Below are positions 13,627-19,473 of a stretch of DNA of 19,473 nucleotides, one piece after another. This DNA comes from Candidatus Saccharibacteria bacterium UBA3829 (GTDB lineage: Bacteria; Patescibacteriota; Saccharimonadia; Saccharimonadales; Saccharimonadaceae). Position numbers and translations under genes: made by a program. The DNA lies in NCBI GenBank assembly GCA_002393165.1, contig DGIF01000010.1, positions 1-19,473 of the forward strand. Reading direction: 5' to 3'. The number at the start of each line of letters is the position of its first letter. Position 1 is the first letter of the stretch. The notes below the pieces were generated by a model, which did not search any database, had not been told where the DNA came from, and was given only the letters and a program-made list of their open reading frames with translations.

Positions 13627-15726
13627 ATGGCTACTGAGATAAACGACCTGGCGAAGCTGCGGAATATTGGTATTATTGCGCACATTGACGCCGGCAAAAC
13701 GACCACCTCGGAAGCGATTTTGTATCGCACGGGGCTTAAACACAAAATTGACCTAGTAAAAGGAGGCACTGGCGGCGCTGAGACCGACTGGATGGAGCAG
13801 GAGAAGGAACGTGGCATCACGATTACTTCGGCTGCCGTGACGGTGTATTGGAAGAATCATCAGATCAACATCATCGATACCCCGGGCCACATCGACTTTA
13901 CGGCCGAGGTAGAACGCTCGCTTCGCGTGCTTGATGGCGCGGTGGTGGTGTTCGATGGCAAGATGGGCGTCGAAGCGCAGTCCGAAACAGTCTGGCGCCA
14001 GGCGACTAAGTACGGAATTCCACGCATTTGCTTTGTAAACAAGATCAACCAGATCGGTGGTGATTTCTATAAATCGCTTGATTCGATTCACAAGCGTCTG
14101 TCTAAAAACGCGGTGGCAATTCACCTGCCTATCGGCTTTGAGAAAGACATCTGCGGTGTAGTAGACCTTGTCGATATGAAGGCTTACACCTACAAAGATT
14201 ACGCTGATCACGAGTTGACCGTAGGTGAGATTCCAGCTGATATGCTCGAAAAAGCGAAAAATGCGCGTTCAATGCTAGTTGAAGAAGCGGTCCAGGCCGA
14301 TGAGGCTTTGATGGATAAGTACTTCACGCAGGGCGAGGAGTCCATTACTGAAGTAGAGCTCAAGGCTGCACTCAGAAAGCGCGTGCTCGACGGCGATTTC
14401 TTCCTTGTAACTGGCGGCGATGGTCGCGGCGTGATCGTAGAAAAAGTGCTAGATTTAATGACCGATTATCTGCCATCTCCACTCGATCGTGATCAGGGAC
14501 AAACGGTTGGGACTGACCCGAAAACCGGTGATCAAATTATACGAAAGGCCGAGAATTCTGAGCCATTAACTGCACTTGCGTTCAAGATTGCGACTGACCC
14601 ATTTGTGGGCAAACTCATCTTCATTCGCGTATACGCTGGTACATTGAAGTCTGGCGATACGGTAATGAATGCAACCACTGGCGACAAGGAGCGCATCGGC
14701 CGTCTCGTGCGAATGTATGCCAACGACCGAAATGAAATTTCAGAGATCAAGGCCGGCGATATCGCCGCTGTGGTTGGACTTAAAAACTGCACCACCGGCA
14801 CAACGATTTGTAGCCCGGCCCATCCGATCTTGCTAGAATCGATTGACTTCCCGGATCCACCGGTATCAATCGCAGTAGAGCCGAAGACCAAGGCTGATCA
14901 GGAAAAAATGGGGCTCGGGTTGTCTAAGCTCGCCGAGGAAGACCCGACTTTCCGCGTCCACACTGACGAGGAAACTGGTCAGACTATCATTTCGGGCATG
15001 GGTGAGCTTCACCTGGAGATTATTATCGACCGCTTAAAGCGTGAGCATGGCGTTGAAGCTAATACCGGTGCGCCGCAAGTGGCATACCGCGAAACAATCC
15101 GCGGCACTGCTGAGGCACAAGGGAAGCATATTAAACAGTCCGGTGGCCGCGGCCAGTATGGTGATGTTTGGGTGAAGTTTGAGCCGAATGAGCCAGGCAA
15201 AGGTTTTGAGTTCATCGACATGATTAAGGGCGGCGTGGTGCCACAAGAGTACCGCAAGCCGGTCCAGCAAGGTATCGAAGAAACTTTGAACGGCGGCGTG
15301 ATCGCTGGGTACCCAGTAGTGGATGTCAAAGCGACTCTATATGATGGTTCTTACCATGACGTGGACTCATCGGAACTCGCCTTTAAACTCGCTGGCTCTC
15401 TGGCAACTCGCGAGGGTATCAAGAAAGCTTCGCCAGTGTTGCTCGAACCGGTCATGAAACTCGAGATTACCACTCCTGAGGAATTCATGGGTGACGTGAT
15501 CGGCGACATCAACTCGCGCCGTGGCCGCATCGACGAAATGGAAGATTTGAATGGTGGCGCTAAGCTGATAAAGGCTTTCTGCCCGTTAGCAAATCTCTTC
15601 GGCTATACCGGCGACTTACGTGGCATGACACAAGGTCGGGCGGCGTCTTCGATGGAGCTCTTCGCTTACGAGGAAGTTCCGCCGAACGTGGCTCAAGAGA
15701 TTATCGAAAAACGAAACTCGAAATAG
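13627..15726 (+). CDS. fusA: Elongation factor G with altered guanine-recognition motifs
   Basis: 699-residue ribosomal translocase GTPase; length and all five EF-G domains are normal. G1 AHIDAGKT (18-25), switch region ERGITITSAA (61-70) and G3 DTPGH (84-88) are intact. G4, normally NKxD, reads NKIN (138-141), and the G5 segment, normally GSAFK or similar, reads VTGGDGRGV (261-269) and is one residue shorter. Both motifs read the guanine base in ordinary EF-G. Later domains look normal (GMGELHLEIIIDRL, QSGGRGQYGDVWVKFEP, SMELFAYEEVPPNVAQEI). Start ATG 13627 has AAGGAG (13618-13623) only 3 nt upstream; longer frames to 13543 would start upstream of the promoter. The gene is followed by two hairpin terminators. 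Identity as an EF-G family member is sure; whether it is the organism's only EF-G cannot be seen here. Confidence 0.95.
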   Translation: MATEINDLAKLRNIGIIAHIDAGKTTTSEAILYRTGLKHKIDLVKGGTGGAETDWMEQEKERGITITSAAVTVYWKNHQINIIDTPGHIDFTAEVERSLRVLDGAVVVFDGKMGVEAQSETVWRQATKYGIPRICFVNKINQIGGDFYKSLDSIHKRLSKNAVAIHLPIGFEKDICGVVDLVDMKAYTYKDYADHELTVGEIPADMLEKAKNARSMLVEEAVQADEALMDKYFTQGEESITEVELKAALRKRVLDGDFFLVTGGDGRGVIVEKVLDLMTDYLPSPLDRDQGQTVGTDPKTGDQIIRKAENSEPLTALAFKIATDPFVGKLIFIRVYAGTLKSGDTVMNATTGDKERIGRLVRMYANDRNEISEIKAGDIAAVVGLKNCTTGTTICSPAHPILLESIDFPDPPVSIAVEPKTKADQEKMGLGLSKLAEEDPTFRVHTDEETGQTIISGMGELHLEIIIDRLKREHGVEANTGAPQVAYRETIRGTAEAQGKHIKQSGGRGQYGDVWVKFEPNEPGKGFEFIDMIKGGVVPQEYRKPVQQGIEETLNGGVIAGYPVVDVKATLYDGSYHDVDSSELAFKLAGSLATREGIKKASPVLLEPVMKLEITTPEEFMGDVIGDINSRRGRIDEMEDLNGGAKLIKAFCPLANLFGYTGDLRGMTQGRAASSMELFAYEEVPPNVAQEIIEKRNSK

Positions 15727-15745
15727 TCACGACGGCCGTTCTCAA

Positions 15746-15779
15746 CAAAAACCTTCCGGCCTCAGACCGGGAGGTTTTT
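15746..15779 (+). terminator. Intrinsic terminator after fusA
   Basis: AAAAACCTTCCGG (15747-15759) pairs with CCGGGAGGTTTTT (15767-15779) around a 7-nt loop, with one G-U pair. The hairpin ends in a T-run, 20 nt after the fusA stop. Confidence 0.88.
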
Positions 15780-15813
15780 GGTTGGGCGGCCTGGTTCGCC
15801 TACATATACAGCC

Positions 15814-15849
15814 AAAAATAGCCAGGGGAATAATTCCTGGCTATTTTTT
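15814..15849. terminator. Bidirectional terminator between fusA and the LRR gene
   Basis: AAAAATAGCCAGG (15814-15826) and CCTGGCTATTTTT (15836-15848) form a perfect 13-bp inverted repeat flanked by A- and T-runs. It can end the minus-strand LRR gene, whose stop is 22 nt away, as well as fusA readthrough. Confidence 0.9.
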
Positions 15850-15870
15850 AGGTCTTTTCTAGGTTAGGAT

Positions 15871-17580
15871 CTAGAACTTTCTCCTGGCCTGGATTCTAGC
15901 GATGCCGTAGATAGTTACCGCTGCAATTGGCGCTAGCACACAAAGAGCAACGATTAGGTTCTGCAATTCTTTGCTATTATTGTCAGCATCAGTGGTGAAG
16001 CCGGTGTCTGGCGCTTTGATCCCAGAATCGGAATCAGATTCGGAGCCATCAGGTTTTTGGTCGGCTTTCCATACCGCATAAAGTGTCTTGTTAGCAGTGA
16101 TGGTGACCTTCTTGCCAGCAGCATAGTCCGCATTGGCTGAAGTAGCATCTTTCTTGTCGGCCCAACCGAGGAAAGTGTAGCCAGAGCGGGTAGGCTTGTC
16201 TTCAGGAATCGTGAAGGTGAAGGAAGACTCGGTGGTCGGGCCAGAAGCTATGGCCTTTGGCGCGCCAGTGCCACCATTAGCATCAAAGGTCAAGGTATAG
16301 TTGCTCTCAGTATAGACGACGGTCAAGATGGAGCCATCCGCTGCGCCACCAACAACCTCGATGGTAGCCGGCTTGGTCTTGTCTTCGATGGTAATGCTCT
16401 TGCCATCTTCGCTGAGGACGGCGTTGTCTAGGACGAAGTCTTGCTCCGTGTATAAGCCCCTATCGGTCCACCCAAAACCGTCATCGTACATAATACCCCA
16501 ACCCCAGTCATCATCTTTTGCTTGGGCGAAGAGCGGCGGCAACTCGTAGGTCAAAGAACTCACCTCGACTGTTTTCTTCTGAGCATTAGCGGTGAGTCTG
16601 ATATATGCATCATTTTCATCGCCTTTGAATCCTTCGAGCGATGAGAAATCAAAGATGGAGTTATAGTCTAGGCTCAGCATAGGCTCTCTTGCAATTTCCG
16701 AAACGTCTGGCACAGCGGTAAGATTCCCAAACCAAATGTCCAGCTCGCGCAGAGACGAGTTGTGAGAAACATCGATATCGGCAAGACCACTAAACCAAAC
16801 CGCCAATGTTGACAACCTCTTGTTGTTCGAAACATTAAGCTCGGTAAGGCTGCCTTTGTTAACTAGCTCCTCGATGTCGTCTGGCATGTCTTCATAATTT
16901 GAATTCGGCATGTAAATGTACCCGTTGACAACCTCGAGCATTTCTAGCTCTACGTTTTTTGAAACGTCAAGACTGGTAAGCTTCTGGCTAATAACTGCCA
17001 GCTGCATTAGTTTTGTATTCTTCGAAACGTCAAGGCTAGCAAGTTTCTGACTGGCCACCACTAAACTCGTTAGTTTCGTGTTGTGCGATAGATCAATGCT
17101 GTCCCCAACATTGGCCAGCATCAGGCGAAGGAGGCCGGTCATTTTTTCAAGACCTTTAGTATTCGCTATGTAAGCCTCCTTGTCGAATATCCCAAACATG
17201 ACGCTATCTTCGTAAAGCCTGCCACAGTATAGATCAGTGATTTGCGATAGCTGTCGGTTGGTAAGGCCGGTGTCGGGAATTTCCTCGTCCGGGAATTCCC
17301 GCGCAAACTCGTTCGCTACGCAGTTGTAAAGGTTGGCGTCCGTAAACGTGGTGTAGCCCTCCGGAATAGCATAGGCTGGAGTAGCTGGACCCTTAACGTC
17401 CGCACCGCTCGAGTTCACCATGTCACCCATGGCGGCAACGTGTTTATCTATTATACTGCGGTCAAGCGCAGAAGCGCTGCCTGAAGTTATGACGCTGCTT
17501 GCTGCAAAAATCGCTGGCACAGCAGCCAAAACAGCAACGGCAGCCGCAGCTGTTCTTTTGCGAGTGTGAAGACTAGACAT
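15871..17580 (-). CDS. Secreted leucine-rich-repeat surface protein with Listeria-Bacteroides repeat and sortase-like tail
   Basis: 569 residues. The N-terminus has a signal peptide (basic RKR, hydrophobic 11-30, likely cleavage near SASALD at 36-40). A cap region has two Cys (87 and 119). Leucine-rich repeats span about 160-300 with the unit LDVSKNTKL..L.V (SLDVSKN at 182-188 and 203-209, ELNVSNN, DIDVSHN). A Listeria-Bacteroides (InlB B-type) repeat follows at about 428-505 (YTLTFDANGGTGA, GYTFLGW, TLYAVWKA). Then comes a Ser/Asp linker, APDTG (523-527), a membrane helix (about 541-560) and a basic tail ARIQARRKF. This is the plan of a sortase-anchored adhesin, with APDTG in place of LPxTG. 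In an epibiotic bacterium such a protein would face the host cell; that role is inferred. Start is supported by AAAGGA about 6 nt upstream and a good promoter. Confidence 0.93.
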   Translation of the reverse strand: MSSLHTRKRTAAAAVAVLAAVPAIFAASSVITSGSASALDRSIIDKHVAAMGDMVNSSGADVKGPATPAYAIPEGYTTFTDANLYNCVANEFAREFPDEEIPDTGLTNRQLSQITDLYCGRLYEDSVMFGIFDKEAYIANTKGLEKMTGLLRLMLANVGDSIDLSHNTKLTSLVVASQKLASLDVSKNTKLMQLAVISQKLTSLDVSKNVELEMLEVVNGYIYMPNSNYEDMPDDIEELVNKGSLTELNVSNNKRLSTLAVWFSGLADIDVSHNSSLRELDIWFGNLTAVPDVSEIAREPMLSLDYNSIFDFSSLEGFKGDENDAYIRLTANAQKKTVEVSSLTYELPPLFAQAKDDDWGWGIMYDDGFGWTDRGLYTEQDFVLDNAVLSEDGKSITIEDKTKPATIEVVGGAADGSILTVVYTESNYTLTFDANGGTGAPKAIASGPTTESSFTFTIPEDKPTRSGYTFLGWADKKDATSANADYAAGKKVTITANKTLYAVWKADQKPDGSESDSDSGIKAPDTGFTTDADNNSKELQNLIVALCVLAPIAAVTIYGIARIQARRKF

Positions 17581-17624
17581 TTTTTCCTTTCTTTTTTGTG
17601 TTTATGTATGACTTCTTGCCCCTT

Positions 17625-17652
17625 ATTATACATATAGCTTATGGTTTGTCAA
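17625..17652 (-). promoter_or_regulatory. Promoter of the LRR surface-protein gene
   Basis: On the minus strand TTGACA (17652-17647), 16-bp spacer, TATAAT (17630-17625). Both boxes are perfect consensus. The leader is about 38 nt and carries AAAGAAAGGA before the ATG, implying strong expression. Confidence 0.85.
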
Positions 17653-17670
17653 TAGTTTTTTGGCTGCATG

Positions 17671-17697
17671 AAAAATCCCCCGAATGACTCCGGGGGA
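17671..17697 (-). terminator. Intrinsic terminator of the minus-strand unknown gene
   Basis: TCCCCCG/CGGGGGA stem (17691-17697 with 17676-17682) with an 8-nt loop, followed on the minus strand by TTTTT (17675-17671). It lies between this gene and the LRR promoter. Confidence 0.9.
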
Positions 17698-17721
17698 CTC
17701 TGCTTTGTGGGCCGGGCTATG

Positions 17722-18303
17722 TCACGCCGGCAGTACGACTGCCCAAATACCGCTTTTTGCGCTAAATCTCTCGCCGTTCTTCAACGGTATCATGACCAGA
17801 TCGAGCTTGCGCTGCTCGGCGATAGCTCTGACCTTGGAATCGTCCGTATAGAACAACACATGGACGACTTCTTCTGCTCCGCTCGGGTCCCAAAGGGTAA
17901 ACTTGGCGCCCTTTTCATCATGCTCGAATTTGCCAAGCAGAACGCCGTAGCGACTCTTCGGATTCATGTTTGCGCCGAAGATATTGCGAGCGGCCTCGTC
18001 TGCCGCGTCCTGGAACGGCTGCTCCAGGCCACGTTCTTGGTCGAGAACTGCGCTAAACGGCACGTAGATGCGGCCGCGTTTGCCAATCTCGCGCGCATTG
18101 ACAATAGTGAGTGGGGCTTGAATGGTCGCGGTACGACCATTGGTGTGCGTGGTCATCGTTGTCGTTACAGCCTTTAGGCTTTGGCCGGCACTTTTGTTCC
18201 CATAGATGCAGAACGTTCTCTTGAGTAGCTCCAGGCTTCTTGGGGTGAAGCCACCGCCAAGGAGTCTTACTCGCGGATTAGGCTGTGTTGCCACTTTTTC
18301 CAT
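17722..18303 (-). CDS. Unrecognised 193-residue protein divergent from tuf
   Basis: I do not recognise a family. The product is soluble with no signal peptide or membrane segment. It begins MEKVATQPNPRVRLLGGGFTP, has a basic stretch and a Thr-rich region (TTTMTTHTNGRTATIQ), then mixed strand/helix sequence including GRIYVPFSAVL, AARNIFGANMNPKSRYGVLLGKFEHD, and ends SGIWAVVLPA. Start ATG 18303 has an excellent GGGAGGT 6 nt upstream (18310-18316); in-frame extension to 18387 would run into the promoter, so it is rejected. The gene is monocistronic, with its own promoter and a strong terminator. It shares a 217-bp divergent interval with tuf, and its leader contains a perfect GC-rich hairpin. 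No function is proposed. Confidence 0.78.
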   Translation of the reverse strand: MEKVATQPNPRVRLLGGGFTPRSLELLKRTFCIYGNKSAGQSLKAVTTTMTTHTNGRTATIQAPLTIVNAREIGKRGRIYVPFSAVLDQERGLEQPFQDAADEAARNIFGANMNPKSRYGVLLGKFEHDEKGAKFTLWDPSGAEEVVHVLFYTDDSKVRAIAEQRKLDLVMIPLKNGERFSAKSGIWAVVLPA

Positions 18304-18327
18304 GTGATTACCTCCCATACATAGCGT

Positions 18328-18342
18328 AGCGCCCGGGGCGCT
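18328..18342 (-). repeat. Inverted repeat in the leader of the unknown minus-strand gene
   Basis: AGCGCC-CGG-GGCGCT is a perfect 6-bp inverted repeat between the predicted transcription start and the Shine-Dalgarno site. It could be an RNA hairpin or a protein-binding site; there is no evidence for either. Confidence 0.45.
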
Positions 18343-18358
18343 CGTGTGGCGTTTTTCT

Positions 18359-18387
18359 ATGATAGCACTGAATAGCCAAAAAGTCAA
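18359..18387 (-). promoter_or_regulatory. Promoter of the unknown minus-strand gene
   Basis: On the minus strand TTGACT (18387-18382), 17-bp spacer, TATCAT (18364-18359), with TGC directly before the -10 as an extended element. Confidence 0.75.
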
Positions 18388-18422
18388 CCGCCGCCCGCAA
18401 GTTCAGTTTTCGCAAAAACCTC

Positions 18423-18451
18423 TTGACCTTTGGCGAGAAATAGTCTAAAAT
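18423..18451 (+). promoter_or_regulatory. Promoter of tuf
   Basis: TTGACC (18423-18428), 17-bp spacer, TAAAAT (18446-18451). The predicted leader is about 63 nt. Confidence 0.78.
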
Positions 18452-18466
18452 AGTACTGTAGAGATT

Positions 18467-18492
18467 TGGAGCTGGTTTTTATTAGCGCTCCA
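18467..18492 (+). repeat. Inverted repeat in the tuf leader
   Basis: TGGAGC (18467-18472) and GCTCCA (18487-18492) can form a leader hairpin with a 14-nt loop, about 19 nt before the Shine-Dalgarno site. It may stabilise the message; no known riboswitch or leader family is recognised. Confidence 0.4.
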
Positions 18493-18520
18493 GACGTAAA
18501 TAAAATTAAAAGGAGAATGA

Positions 18521-19473
18521 ATGGCAAATTTTGACCGTTCCAAGCCGCATATCAATGTCGGCACCATGGGTCACGTCGACCATGGTAAAACCACTTTAAC
18601 CGCTGCTATCACCACGGTACTCGCGAAGAGACTCCCGTCTGATGTGAACAAGCCAGTGGCTTATGATCAAATCGATAACGCACCTGAGGAAAAGGCTCGC
18701 GGTATTACTATCGCAACCTCGCACCAGGAGTATGAATCCGAAAAGCGTCACTATGCGCACGTTGATATGCCAGGTCACGCAGATTACATTAAAAACATGA
18801 TTACCGGTGCTGCACAGGTCGATGGCGCAATCCTTGTGGTTGCCGCTAACGATGGTCCGCTTCCGCAGACTCGTGAGCACGTGCTTCTTGCGCACCAGGT
18901 GAACGTACCGAAGATCATTGTCTTCCTCAACAAGATGGACCTCGCTGATCCAGAACTCGTTGAGCTCGTCGAAATGGATGTTCGCGAACTTCTCAACAAG
19001 TACGGCTTCGATGGCGATAACGCTCCGATCATCAAGGGCTCTGCTACTAAGGCTCTTGAGGGCGACAAGGAAAACGAAGATGCTATCATGGAGCTCGTCA
19101 AGGCGATGGATGAATACTTTGATATTCCAGAGCACGATCTTGACAAACCGTTCCTAATGCCGATCGAGGACGTCTTCTCGATCAAGGGTCGTGGTACGGT
19201 TGCTACTGGTCGTATCGAGCAGGGTGTCGTCAAGTTGAACGACGAAGTTGAAATCGTTGGTCTCCGCGATACTCAGAAATCAGTTGTGACTGGCATCGAG
19301 GCCTTCCACAAGACTCTCGATCAGGGTCAAGCTGGCGATAACGCTGGTTTACTCCTCCGTGGCATCGAGCGCGATCAGATCGAGCGCGGCCAGGTGATTG
19401 CCAAGCCGGGTACGATTACCCCACACACTGAGTTTGAAGCACAGGTTTACATCTTGAAGAAGGAAGAAGGCGG
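18521..19473 (+). CDS. tuf: Elongation factor Tu (3' end outside window)
   Basis: 317 complete codons of about 395 are visible, frame open to the window end. EF-Tu delivers aminoacyl-tRNA to the ribosome as a GTP complex. GTPase motifs are canonical: GHVDHGKT (17-24), ARGITI (59-64), switch II DMPGH (82-86, where most bacteria have DCPGH), NKMD (137-140) and GSATK (173-177). Domain 2 follows (IEDVFSIKGRGTVATGRIEQG). Start ATG 18521 has AGGAG (18511-18515) at 5-nt spacing and a conventional promoter. Its intact NKMD and SAxK contrast with the altered motifs of the fusA product 5 kb upstream. In many bacteria fusA and tuf are adjacent; here two minus-strand genes separate them. Confidence 0.96.
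   Translation, partial: MANFDRSKPHINVGTMGHVDHGKTTLTAAITTVLAKRLPSDVNKPVAYDQIDNAPEEKARGITIATSHQEYESEKRHYAHVDMPGHADYIKNMITGAAQVDGAILVVAANDGPLPQTREHVLLAHQVNVPKIIVFLNKMDLADPELVELVEMDVRELLNKYGFDGDNAPIIKGSATKALEGDKENEDAIMELVKAMDEYFDIPEHDLDKPFLMPIEDVFSIKGRGTVATGRIEQGVVKLNDEVEIVGLRDTQKSVVTGIEAFHKTLDQGQAGDNAGLLLRGIERDQIERGQVIAKPGTITPHTEFEAQVYILKKEEG

Noticed and set aside
1..19473. UGA read as glycine (Gracilibacteria/SR1 code)
   Set aside because: UGA ends the phosphoketolase N half, gatC, the RNMIAH gene and the 193-residue gene at natural ends with ATGA overlaps, and no conserved Gly is encoded by UGA.
1..19473. tRNA, rRNA, CRISPR array, insertion sequence or prophage
   Set aside because: No cloverleaf with conserved tRNA positions, no rRNA-like stretch, no spaced direct repeats and no transposase or integrase frame was seen.

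Overview
The window carries a compact, gene-dense bacterial chromosome segment with roughly balanced GC. UGA is used as an ordinary stop, so this is not a UGA=Gly lineage. The content fits a small-genome Patescibacteria/CPR bacterium, most likely Candidatus Saccharibacteria (TM7). That placement rests on remembered family resemblance (PBP1A-like protein, PIN-TRAM protein, RNxxAH protein next to gatB, wall-anchored LRR protein) and not on a search.

Layout. Bases 1-1724 hold the 3' part of uvrB. Next come two overlapping genes that together make one phosphoketolase, split at the boundary between its two thiamine-diphosphate-binding halves (1732-3812). A PIN-TRAM protein (3836-4525) follows and converges on a class A penicillin-binding protein gene on the minus strand (4522-7017). 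In the same frame upstream of that gene, behind a single TAG, lies a Lys/Glu-rich cytoplasmic segment (7063-7473). murJ (7508-9148) is divergent from it; the two starts are only 34 bp apart. Then come gatC, gatA, a small membrane protein with an RNMIAH motif, and gatB (9165-12798), making the GatCAB amidotransferase. An unrecognised 175-residue protein (12943-13470) precedes fusA (13627-15726). Two minus-strand genes follow: a secreted LRR/Listeria-Bacteroides-repeat protein with a sortase-like tail (15871-17580), and an unrecognised protein (17722-18303). The latter is divergent from tuf (18521 to the window end).

Regulation is unusually readable. Five starts (xfp N half, PIN-TRAM, PBP tail, murJ, gatC) have a TGnTATAAT extended -10 box ending only 6-7 nt before the ATG. 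Transcription would then begin at or next to the start codon, predicting leaderless mRNAs. fusA, tuf, the LRR gene and the two unknown genes instead have conventional leaders, most with Shine-Dalgarno sites and several with TTGACN -35 boxes at 16-17 bp. Four or five good intrinsic terminators separate units from 12.8 to 17.7 kb.

The main oddities are the split phosphoketolase, the amber codon in the PBP frame, and a 104-bp palindromic element inserted in frame in gatA. EF-G also lacks both canonical guanine-recognition motifs (NKIN for NKxD, no SAxK), and leaderless-type promoters recur across the window. No tRNA, rRNA, CRISPR array, insertion sequence or phage gene was seen, and no gene-free stretch exceeds 300 bases.
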